Below, piece after piece: positions 40,222-45,764 of a stretch of DNA of 45,764 nt (position 1 is the stretch's first letter; every line of letters begins with the position of its first letter). Origin of the DNA: an uncultured Clostridium sp. (lineage in GTDB: Bacteria > Bacillota > Clostridia > TANB77 > CAG-508). Location: positions 1-45,764 of the forward strand of contig USGY01000010.1 in assembly GCA_900554365.1 (NCBI GenBank), written 5' to 3'. Below the pieces are notes generated by a model. That model saw nothing but the letters and a program-made list of their open reading frames with translations, was not told the DNA's origin and did no database searches. A program made the position numbers and the translations under genes.

Positions 40222-40250
40222 ATTATATCACACAATCATTTTTTTGTCTT
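40222..40250 (-). promoter_or_regulatory. Probable promoter of the DUF2974/HEPN-like operon
   Basis: On the minus strand AAGACA (40250-40245) and TATAAT (40227-40222) have a 17-bp spacer. The leader would be about 120 nt. The rest of 40098-40344 holds only the two palindromes listed separately. Confidence 0.5.
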
Positions 40251-40269
40251 TGAAACCAACAAAATTTGA

Positions 40270-40290
40270 AAAAACTATATTATAGTTTTT
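40270..40290. terminator. Palindromic terminator-like hairpin
   Basis: AAAAACTATA (40270-40279) and TATAGTTTTT (40281-40290) are perfect inverted copies around a single T, with A and T runs on both sides. It may terminate transcription in either direction behind the Pip gene. Confidence 0.55.
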
Positions 40291-40309
40291 CTATTTTCGT
40301 TATTATACA

Positions 40310-40344
40310 GTAATTATCCCCCAGCTTAGCTGGGGGATAATTAC
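40310..40344 (-). terminator. 35-bp near-perfect palindrome after the Pip gene
   Basis: A 17-bp arm (40310-40326, containing ATCCCCCAGCT) and its exact reverse complement (40328-40344) flank one base. It begins right after the Pip stop codon. The C5/G5 blocks are striking in AT-rich DNA. No T-run follows directly, so it may protect the mRNA end with the A/T hairpin at 40270-40290 completing termination. Confidence 0.6.
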
Positions 40345-42531
40345 TTAGGCTCCTGTTACTTTTTCATTATTGTTTTCAATTTCTTTTTTAGAATTTCCCT
40401 TATGTTTTACTATTTCAACTATTAAAGTAATTGTTCCTAGTGCTAAACCGATTAATACAAGTATTAATGTATTTTTTCCTATAAAGTTATTACTTGTTTG
40501 AACAAGACACTCTTTAAATATTTTAATACTATATGTCATAGGTAGTAATGGATTTAAAAATCTAAACCCTTTATCAATAGTTTCAACTGGGAAAGTACCA
40601 CCAGAAGCAGCCAATTGTAATACTAATATAATTAAAGCTAAAAATTTACCAATATCTCCAAAATTTCTAATTAAAAATTGTATAATAGTCATAAATATAG
40701 CTCCAACAATTGCACATTCTGCTATATATATTCCCATATTAGCAACATTAAATTCTAATCCCAATTTTAATAACAATCCAGTGACAATACCTTCTACAAT
40801 GCCAATTGCAATATATAATAAGTTTTGAGCTAATTTATTTTTATAAGTATAATCAAATTTTCCAAATCTATGTTTTTGATCATAATATAAAACAACATAA
40901 CACATTAATGCTCCAACCCACAATCCTATAGATAAAAACAATGGAGTAAATGCAATACCATATGAATCAACCTCTCCATAAGGCTCTTCATTAATAACAA
41001 CTGGTTCAGAAACAAAATCATTTAAACCATTTAATTTTGATAATTCAACTTTTGATTTTTCTAATCCATTATTAATTTCGGTCTTAAACGTTTTTACACC
41101 ATCTAAAAGTCTCTTACTTCCATCAACAGCTGATTTACTTCCCTCATCTAATTGATTTAAAGCTTCTTTTACATTTCCAGAACTACTACTCAAAGTTTGA
41201 AGCCCTTGCTCTAAGGATTGTGATCCATTTAGTACTTGATTTGTTCCATTTTTCAAAGTAGATACACCATTAGATAAAGTTTCAGTTCCTTGTTTTACTG
41301 CAAATAATCCATCTTTTAAAGTTGCAATATTCTTAATTAATTCATTCATTTCTGAAGTACTATTTTTTAAAGTTGAAGTACCATCAGAAACTGCTTTAGC
41401 ACCTGCTTTTAATTGATCTGAATTTTTACTTAAATCTTGTGTTCCTTGAACAAGTGCCTGCCCTTTTGCATCTATGTTAGATTTATTTTTAACATTTAAA
41501 ATTTGTTTTGCATTTTCTGCTAAAGTTCTAATGGTTGGATTTGTAACCTCTTTAGAATTAATAACCGTATCATAGTCAATAATAGACTGTAAAATTGCAC
41601 TTTCATTTTTATCTATTGTACTTACACCTACTACATAACTTTGAATACCATCACTCAAAGATTTTGCTCCGTCAATATATGAATTTACTCCTACATTCAA
41701 AGTCTGTGCACCATTATTTAAAGTATCTATTCCTTGTGTTAATTGATTTATTTTATCTCCACCATTTTTTGCAACACTATCAACACCAGTATTAATTTGA
41801 TCTAATGCATTATTTAAAGTTGAAGTACCACTTGCTAAACTATCAATTCCATTATTAACTTGCCCAATTCCAGAATTTAAACTTTCACTACCTTTATATG
41901 CATTTTCTACACCTTTGTTAAATTCGCTATATTTGCTATTAAGCTCTCCTACTCCATTATTTAAATCTTGTAATCCACTATTCAAAGATGAAGTACCATC
42001 ATAAATTTCGTTTGCCCCATCAGAAATATCTTGTAAACTATCAGGAACTGCAGATAAAGTATCTGATAATGTTGAAACAACTTCTTTTCCAACTTTGCTT
42101 TGCAATTCCATTTGAGCTGCAGTAACAACTTTATTAATGATTTGAGATGCCAGATAATTTTGTTGTTGATTAGGAGTATATGTAATTGTTGCAACCTTTT
42201 TTTGCTCTTCACTAGCACTATTTAAACATTCTGTAAAATCTGATGGAATGGTAATAGTTGCATAATATTCTCCATCTTGTAATCCCTGTTTAGCTTGATT
42301 TTCATCAACTACACATAAATCTAAAACATCTTTATCTTTTAGCTCTTTAACTAATTCATTACCTTGATTAGTATCATCTTGACCTTTATCTAAATTAACA
42401 ATGGCCACCTTTAAATCTGTTAAATTTCCATATGGATCCCAATAAGACTTTAAATAAAAGAAACTATAAATTAATGGTATACACAAAACCACAATAAAAA
42501 TTATTGTTTTAAAAAATTTTTTGTTTTGCAT
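40345..42531 (-). CDS. YhgE/Pip-family membrane protein
   Basis: A 728-residue membrane protein. The N-terminal helix and Pip block (IIFIVVLCIPLIYSFFYLK then WDPYGNLTDLKVAIVNLDKG) are typical of YhgE/Pip. A long extracellular coiled segment (about 165-530) carries repeated LNSGLQDLNNG-type repeats, and about five or six membrane helices of ABC-2 permease type follow (from about residue 545). Relatives include the lactococcal phage receptor Pip. Its stop is followed by a large palindrome. It starts one base after the TetR stop, so the two are one operon. A role as exporter or surface receptor is possible. Confidence 0.88.
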   Translation of the reverse strand: MQNKKFFKTIIFIVVLCIPLIYSFFYLKSYWDPYGNLTDLKVAIVNLDKGQDDTNQGNELVKELKDKDVLDLCVVDENQAKQGLQDGEYYATITIPSDFTECLNSASEEQKKVATITYTPNQQQNYLASQIINKVVTAAQMELQSKVGKEVVSTLSDTLSAVPDSLQDISDGANEIYDGTSSLNSGLQDLNNGVGELNSKYSEFNKGVENAYKGSESLNSGIGQVNNGIDSLASGTSTLNNALDQINTGVDSVAKNGGDKINQLTQGIDTLNNGAQTLNVGVNSYIDGAKSLSDGIQSYVVGVSTIDKNESAILQSIIDYDTVINSKEVTNPTIRTLAENAKQILNVKNKSNIDAKGQALVQGTQDLSKNSDQLKAGAKAVSDGTSTLKNSTSEMNELIKNIATLKDGLFAVKQGTETLSNGVSTLKNGTNQVLNGSQSLEQGLQTLSSSSGNVKEALNQLDEGSKSAVDGSKRLLDGVKTFKTEINNGLEKSKVELSKLNGLNDFVSEPVVINEEPYGEVDSYGIAFTPLFLSIGLWVGALMCYVVLYYDQKHRFGKFDYTYKNKLAQNLLYIAIGIVEGIVTGLLLKLGLEFNVANMGIYIAECAIVGAIFMTIIQFLIRNFGDIGKFLALIILVLQLAASGGTFPVETIDKGFRFLNPLLPMTYSIKIFKECLVQTSNNFIGKNTLILVLIGLALGTITLIVEIVKHKGNSKKEIENNNEKVTGA

Positions 42532-42532
42532 T

Positions 42533-43108
42533 TTATTCTACTTCCTTTCTTTTAATACCATATTTTAAAATTTGAAGGACGTTATCTGCAATATCCTTTT
42601 CATCTAATTTAGCATTATCTTCATTCCAATCTATTATTAATGCTATGTACATTTTGTATATAAGAAAAGTAATAATATTAACATCTTTTACGACAATTTC
42701 TTTATTATTTACAGCTTTTTCTACTTTGCTTTTTATGTAATCCTTTATTTCACTATCAATGATCTTTAAATTATCTTTTAGCTTTTCATTATTAAACATT
42801 TCAGATTCTTTAATAAGCATCTTAAAAAAATCACTTTCATTTTTATATCTAATTACACTACAAATTACACTTTGAATGTTAACAAAAAAATCATTACTTT
42901 GTTTTTCAGCCTTATCTATAAGTTTTCTAATATTCTGCAGTTCTTCCTTTATAACATCTTTTAAAAGTTCCTCTTTGCTACTAAAGTAACTATAGACTGT
43001 TTTTTTAGTAACTCCTGTTTCACTTGCGATTTCATCCATTGACACTTTTTTAAAACCATATTTTGTAAATAGTTCTTTTGCGGCTTTTAGAATTTGTTCT
43101 TGTTTCAT
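42533..43108 (-). CDS. TetR-family repressor of the Pip operon
   Basis: A 191-residue protein with a TetR N-terminal domain: ILKAAKELFTKYGFKKVSMDEIASETGVTKKTVYSYFSSKEELL, seen in parts as ELFTKYGFKKVSMDEIA and VTKKTVYSYFSSKEEL. The C-terminal ligand domain is divergent, so the inducer is unknown. It is the first gene of a two-gene operon with yhgE/pip. A strong promoter with an overlapping palindrome lies just upstream, which fits autorepression. The ATG (43108) follows GGGAGTAATAAT. Confidence 0.9.
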   Translation of the reverse strand: MKQEQILKAAKELFTKYGFKKVSMDEIASETGVTKKTVYSYFSSKEELLKDVIKEELQNIRKLIDKAEKQSNDFFVNIQSVICSVIRYKNESDFFKMLIKESEMFNNEKLKDNLKIIDSEIKDYIKSKVEKAVNNKEIVVKDVNIITFLIYKMYIALIIDWNEDNAKLDEKDIADNVLQILKYGIKRKEVE

Positions 43109-43126
43109 ATTATTACTCCCTTCTTT

Positions 43127-43183
43127 GTATACTACTATACCGTACTAGTATATTAGTATACTCTTTGTTTTAGAATTTGTCAA
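43127..43183 (-). promoter_or_regulatory. TetR promoter with overlapping operator
   Basis: On the minus strand TTGACA (43183-43178) and TATACT (43160-43155) have a 17-bp spacer. An imperfect palindrome, GTATACTACTATAC (43127-43140) and the reverse complement of GTATACTAATATAC (43148-43161), matches at 13 of 14 positions and covers the -10 box. It is the expected operator of the TetR protein. Confidence 0.8.
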
Positions 43184-43212
43184 CAACAAATAAAAAAAAA
43201 TGAGAGTAATTA

Positions 43213-43277
43213 TGAACTCTACCCCTTAAAGTAGACACAAAATAAAAAAGAGTGTATACTTTAAGGGGTAGAGTTCA
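43213..43277. repeat. 65-bp MITE-like inverted repeat
   Basis: The arms 43213-43238 and 43252-43277 are inverted copies over 26 bp with one mismatch, around 13 A-rich bases. The core CTACCCCTTAAAGTA with ACAC looks like terminal inverted repeats of insertion sequences (IS3-like ends are one possibility). It sits between the RinA-like gene stop and the TetR promoter. It could be a miniature transposon remnant or a large terminator. No clear target duplication is seen. Confidence 0.6.
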
Positions 43278-43294
43278 ATCATATTCTTTTACAA

Positions 43295-43738
43295 TTAACT
43301 AGTCATTATGCTTTTATTAATTAAATTATTAAAACTTGCCAACAATCCAATTTCAAAATAAATATCGTTTATATATGTTCTAACAGTTGTTTTTGAAACA
43401 TATAGTTCATCTGCAATAATATCTTCAGGAATATTGCCAAAGAATTTATACTCAATAACCTTTAACTTTGTTTTATCACATTTCCTAAACTCTTGAAGAA
43501 CATTATCAATCAATTCTTTCCATTGCTTATATTCCTTTATTTTATTATCTATACTTATGTTTTTTATAACTTGCGATTCTATCCCTCTATTAATTTTGTT
43601 CTTACTTCTTATTGAAGAATTAATATCTCTTCCTTCTGTTGTATCTTTTTCAAGTTCCAGTTCATTTATTAATCTATCATATATTGGATATTCATATAAT
43701 TTTTTTCTTATTATTTTTTTTACTTTTTTAGTTACCAA
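43295..43738 (-). CDS. RinA/ArpU-like late transcription regulator, copy 2
   Basis: A 147-residue protein ending with a sigma-region-4-like helix-turn-helix: PEDIIADELYVSKTTVRTYINDIYFEIG. The central block IKEYKQWKELIDNVLQEFRKCD matches the pattern of phage late regulators of the RinA/ArpU/DUF1492 group. The related gene at 44650-45081 has the same central block. The TTG start follows AGGAGG. A terminator hairpin lies directly before it. It could activate element promoters, including the shared-motif set; the target is unknown. Confidence 0.7.
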   Translation of the reverse strand: MVTKKVKKIIRKKLYEYPIYDRLINELELEKDTTEGRDINSSIRSKNKINRGIESQVIKNISIDNKIKEYKQWKELIDNVLQEFRKCDKTKLKVIEYKFFGNIPEDIIADELYVSKTTVRTYINDIYFEIGLLASFNNLINKSIMTS

Positions 43739-43764
43739 TTTTCTACCTCCTAAAACGAAAAAAT

Positions 43765-43781
43765 CACAACTTTTAGTTGTG
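43765..43781 (-). terminator. Leader terminator fused to the RinA-like ribosome site
   Basis: CACAACT (43765-43771) pairs perfectly with AGTTGTG (43775-43781), and the minus strand then reads ATTTTTTCGTTTTAGGAGG, so the T-tract ends about 7 nt before the Shine-Dalgarno. It begins right after the stop codon of the HTH_36 gene. Confidence 0.75.
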
Positions 43782-44558
43782 CTACATATCTATATCCATC
43801 TCATCATCTTCTTCAGCTTCATTAGAAGATTTAGATGGAATATTCTCATATAAACTATCAAAAAATTCTTTTGGATATTGCCTTTGTTCAAAATTAGTGT
43901 TTATATTCTTTGTATTATTTTTCTGCTTTGTTTGTCTTTGCTCTATTTCCTCAACTCTTAATATTACCCATCTTTTAATTGTTGCAAAATCGCTTTTATA
44001 TTCTATACCTTTAGATTTTTTATATAAAGAAAGCTCTTCTATACATTTATTTGCCTTTGTTTCTCCATATACATTTATTAATTCTTTATATTCATAATCA
44101 TATAAAAATACATTATCTAAAAATTTTTCTTTGCTAACTGTGTGTGTATTTATATTATTATAGTTTATATTATTATCTTCTATCTTTTCATCACTACCCT
44201 GTTGATTATTTAATATATAGGGGTAGTGATTTTTTGATAGATAGGGTATGTCGTTCGGATATATCTTTCTTTGAATAATCTCTTGTTGTTCATTTCTAAT
44301 TATATCTATAACCAAATAGTTATACTTTCTTAAATTTGCAATCCATCTTGAAACTGTTTTATGATCTACTCCTAATTTTTCTCCCAAATACTTATTACTT
44401 GCATAGCAATATCCTTCCTTATTAGAAAGTGCTGTTATAAGTGCATAAAGCAATTTTTCATTAGGTTTCAATTCATTATTAAATAATACTGTTGCAGGAA
44501 TTACAGCAAAATAACCTATTCTATTTATTTCATTCTGTATGTCCACTTCTCCTATCAC
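43782..44558 (-). CDS. HTH_36 replication-initiator-like protein
   Basis: A 258-residue protein. The N-terminal 100 residues form the winged helix typical of HTH_36/RepA-like proteins: FAVIPATVLFNNELKPNEKLLYALI and then YLGEKLGVDHKTVSRWIANLRKYNYL. A charged low-complexity region follows, with a DnaD-like helical end near 150-200 (YGETKANKCIEELSLYKKSKG). It may start replication of the excised circle. The GTG start follows AGGAAAGG. The 3' end of the DUF3789 gene overlaps it. Confidence 0.75.
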   Translation of the reverse strand: MIGEVDIQNEINRIGYFAVIPATVLFNNELKPNEKLLYALITALSNKEGYCYASNKYLGEKLGVDHKTVSRWIANLRKYNYLVIDIIRNEQQEIIQRKIYPNDIPYLSKNHYPYILNNQQGSDEKIEDNNINYNNINTHTVSKEKFLDNVFLYDYEYKELINVYGETKANKCIEELSLYKKSKGIEYKSDFATIKRWVILRVEEIEQRQTKQKNNTKNINTNFEQRQYPKEFFDSLYENIPSKSSNEAEEDDEMDIDM

Positions 44559-44646
44559 TTTCCTTTCCTGCTATTATACAAGCATATAATAATAAGCTTA
44601 AATTTGCTCCTATTAATAATCCTATAATTAATCCTAACCAAAACAT
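44530..44646 (-). CDS. DUF3789 membrane microprotein
   Basis: A 38-residue protein beginning MFWLGLIIGLLIGANLSLLL, one membrane helix followed by a short charged tail with SDRRSGH. This matches the DUF3789 pattern of tiny phage and ICE proteins. The ATG at 44646 follows GGAGGAATAAAAT. It overlaps the HTH_36 gene by 29 nt in another frame. It is too short for most gene finders. Function is unknown. Confidence 0.75.
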   Translation of the reverse strand: MFWLGLIIGLLIGANLSLLLYACIIAGKESDRRSGHTE

Positions 44647-44649
44647 ATT

Positions 44650-45081
44650 TTATTCCTCCATATTTAATTCAAATTTGCCCTTATTCTCACTTTTATATAT
44701 AAATGTTAATAACTTTATTCTTAATATTTTTAATTGTTCAAAATTGATTTTAAGAGCTCTCCTAATTTCTTTATTATCTTTTTCTAAAAGATATTTTAAT
44801 TTTAAATATTTGTAGTACAAAGGTTTATGCTCATATAAAAAAGCAAGTATCTTTTTTATAAATACCTGCCATTCTTTATATTCATTAATTAAATTATCTT
44901 CTATTAATTTTATTACTTGATCTTCTGTTGTATTTCCTATTCCCTTTAATGATTTTATCCAACTTTTATTTGAAACATTTATTGAATCTATTATTTGCAT
45001 TTCTCTTTCTTTAATTAAAAGGTTTATTCTATTGTAGTTATATAAGTAAAATTCTATCTTTCTACATTCTTGTTTTGTCAT
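44650..45081 (-). CDS. RinA/ArpU-like transcription regulator, copy 1
   Basis: A 143-residue helical protein with IKLIEDNLINEYKEWQVFIKKI and a C-terminal sigma-like helix-turn-helix (KDNKEIRRALKINFEQLKIL). The middle lines up with the protein at 43295-43738 (EYKEWQ versus EYKQWK). The ATG at 45081 follows AAGGAGG by eight bases and overlaps the first gene of the element by 20 nt. It is probably an early regulator since it is second in the leftward transcript. Confidence 0.65.
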   Translation of the reverse strand: MTKQECRKIEFYLYNYNRINLLIKEREMQIIDSINVSNKSWIKSLKGIGNTTEDQVIKLIEDNLINEYKEWQVFIKKILAFLYEHKPLYYKYLKLKYLLEKDNKEIRRALKINFEQLKILRIKLLTFIYKSENKGKFELNMEE

Positions 45082-45523
45082 CTGCCAATCCTCCTTGAAG
45101 TAATTTTTCTAATTCAAGGACAAAGTATTGTGCATCTATTTCATAAAAATTATCATCTGCAAAATCCAAAATTAAATTTATAATATATTCATTACTATAA
45201 TTTTCAATGTTATTAATTATTTTTCCTATATCTTTTTTGTTATAAGTTAGTAAAGAAATACAAATATTATTTAATTTATCTTTATCATTAAATATAGCAA
45301 TTTCTATCTCTTCTAATAATTCCTCAAATAACTCTAATGTATTATTTAACTCTTCTTTTTCTGTATAATTATTTGTTGATAATCTAAGCCATTCTATAAA
45401 GTAAAAATCTTCTATAAATTCATCGTATTCTTCTACAATTTTTTCTATTTTATACTGTAAAATATTTAATCTTGCAATTTTATTTATCTCATTAATTAAA
45501 CTATTCAATTTTTCTTTTTCCAT
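45062..45523 (-). CDS. First gene of the element, unknown helical protein
   Basis: A 153-residue acidic protein rich in Ile, Leu, Glu and Lys (MEKEKLNSLINEINKIARLN), mostly predicted helix, without signal or membrane segments. The ATG at 45523 follows GGAGG with 5-nt spacing; the frame extends to 45535 but that overlaps the ribosome site. It is the rightmost gene, coupled to the RinA-like gene. A terminator-type hairpin precedes it immediately. No family is recognised. Confidence 0.7.
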   Translation of the reverse strand: MEKEKLNSLINEINKIARLNILQYKIEKIVEEYDEFIEDFYFIEWLRLSTNNYTEKEELNNTLELFEELLEEIEIAIFNDKDKLNNICISLLTYNKKDIGKIINNIENYSNEYIINLILDFADDNFYEIDAQYFVLELEKLLQGGLADDKTRM

Positions 45524-45542
45524 AAAAACCTCCAAAAAAATA

Positions 45543-45562
45543 ACTTCAGCGATTGCTGAAGT
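45543..45562 (-). terminator. Leader terminator before the first gene
   Basis: ACTTCAGC (45543-45550) pairs perfectly with GCTGAAGT (45555-45562). On the minus strand TATTTTTTTGGAGG follows, so the T-tract runs into the Shine-Dalgarno of the first gene. It could also shield the element from read-through out of the tRNA gene. Confidence 0.8.
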
Positions 45563-45598
45563 CCTTGATTTTTCAATATTAAATTACATTATTTTATA

Positions 45599-45617
45599 CC
45601 CTTTATTTACCCTTTAT
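45599..45617. promoter_or_regulatory. Integrase arm-type binding site (right end)
   Basis: The 19 bp are identical, in the same orientation, to 81-99 at the left end. The distance to the right core repeat is about 130 bp, versus about 65 bp on the left, as in the unequal arms of other integrase systems. Confidence 0.7.
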
Positions 45618-45624
45618 GAAATAA

Positions 45625-45664
45625 ATTTTAATGCTTTTTAACGGTTTTTAATGGTCTTAAATGG
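45625..45664. repeat. Four phased 10-bp repeats at the right end
   Basis: ATTTTAATGC, TTTTTAACGG, TTTTTAATGG and TCTTAAATGG stand head to tail from 45625 to 45664. The 10-bp period puts each on the same helix face. They lie between the arm site and the core, a place where excisionase or accessory proteins often bind. Confidence 0.6.
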
Positions 45665-45686
45665 ATTTTTCCAAGTAATAAAAAAT

Positions 45687-45711
45687 CCTCTGTAAATTGC
45701 TTTAACAGAGG
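45687..45711 (-). terminator. Terminator downstream of the tRNA gene
   Basis: CCTCTGT (45687-45693) pairs perfectly with ACAGAGG (45705-45711), followed on the minus strand by ATTTTTTATT. It lies 9 bp after the encoded CCA and is carried by the element, so it replaces the tRNA's own terminator after integration. Confidence 0.85.
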
Positions 45712-45719
45712 CATTTCAG

Positions 45720-45764
45720 TGGTTGCGGGGGTAAGACTCGAACTTACGACCTTCGGGTTATGAG
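45720..45764 (-). tRNA. 3' half of a CAT-anticodon tRNA (Met-type), carried by the ICE
   Basis: The minus strand starts at the anticodon loop CTCATAA (anticodon CAT). It then has the variable loop, a T-arm GTAAG-TTCGAGT-CTTAC with a perfect 5-bp stem, the acceptor strand CCCCGCA, discriminator A and encoded CCA. The 5' half lies outside the window. Integration keeps the tRNA intact because the element supplies this half. Elongator Met or the lysidine-modified Ile tRNA cannot be told apart from this half alone. Confidence 0.9.
45750..45764. repeat. Right attachment-site direct repeat of the ICE
   Basis: Identical 15 bp to positions 1-15. It spans the 3' part of the anticodon arm and the variable loop of the tRNA gene, where tyrosine integrases of this type commonly recombine. 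Confidence 0.9.

Noticed and set aside
41100..42000. Repetitive DNA in the Pip gene
   Set aside because: The repeats encode the in-frame LNSG-type coiled segment normal for YhgE/Pip proteins; they are not a CRISPR or DNA satellite.
1..45764. CRISPR array, rRNA genes or complete insertion sequence with transposase
   Set aside because: No regularly spaced direct repeats, rRNA-like sequence or DDE/serine transposase gene was seen. The only transposon hint is the 65-bp inverted repeat at 43213-43277.
1..45764. UGA recoding to tryptophan, as in Mollicutes, given the AT-richness
   Set aside because: Conserved Trp residues are encoded by TGG and several genes stop cleanly at TGA without reading on.
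1..45764. Antibiotic-resistance cargo
   Set aside because: No recognisable resistance enzyme, ribosome-protection or van-type gene is present. YhgE/Pip with TetR could export compounds, but nothing specific supports that.

Overview
The window is one complete integrative and conjugative element (ICE), cut exactly at its attachment sites. Both ends carry the same 15 bp (1-15 and 45750-45764). The right copy lies inside the 3' half of a minus-strand tRNA gene with a CAT anticodon, and its encoded CCA is at 45720-45722. The DNA is very AT-rich. Shine-Dalgarno sites are strong AGGAGG types, TTG starts are common, and TGA is used as a stop. The transfer genes belong to the Clostridia/Firmicutes VirB4/VirD4/PrgI/MobP type. 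This points to an AT-rich, probably gut-associated Bacillota (Clostridia-like) host. Species cannot be read from the sequence.

Almost every gene is on the minus strand, so the element reads from the right end towards the integrase at the left end. Left module (1-4.1 kb): tyrosine integrase, excisionase-like gene, a probable structured RNA leader, an HTH_16-like gene and a sigma-70-like gene. Divergent from these is a plus-strand Spo0A-like response regulator. Defence module (4.1-14.1 kb): a broken DUF4365-like gene, a complete type I restriction-modification system (hsdM, hsdS, hsdR), an XRE regulator with a divergent partner, and a HEPN-motif gene. Surface and transfer module (14.3-36.9 kb): a thioester/CnaB adhesin with its sortase, membrane proteins, a CpaE/ParA-like ATPase, an embedded three-gene defence-like cassette (HEPN, AlbA_2, Abi_C), MT-A70 methylase, M23 hydrolase, a two-gene VirB4, PrgI, VirB6/TrbL-like and VirB2-like membrane proteins, VirD4, relaxase, MobC, a candidate oriT, ParB-like protein and an ArdA-DUF3846 antirestriction protein. 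Cargo (37.1-43.1 kb): metallophosphoesterase, HEPN-like protein, DUF2974 lipase-like protein, and a YhgE/Pip membrane protein with a TetR repressor. Right module (43.3-45.5 kb): two RinA/ArpU-like regulators, an HTH_36 replication-type protein, a DUF3789 microprotein and a first gene of unknown function.

The most unusual content is regulatory. (1) The Spo0A-like gene is preceded by five TG(T/C)(C/T)G-type boxes spaced 10, 11, 10 and 11 bp, the outer two being exact Spo0A boxes (TGTCGAA). (2) Five promoters scattered over 37 kb share a GGTTT(T)GGAT block exactly 17 bp from TATAAT, which suggests an element-wide regulon. (3) Six genes have an intrinsic-terminator hairpin whose T-tract runs straight into the Shine-Dalgarno, leaving no room for a promoter, so they should need read-through or antitermination. 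(4) A region of about 230 nt upstream of the excision genes has four nested complementary helices, typical of a structured RNA. (5) Both ends carry a 19-bp doubled site expected of integrase arm sites, and the right end carries four phased 10-bp repeats. Together these suggest layered control of excision and transfer, possibly tied to the host's sporulation state; that last link is inference.
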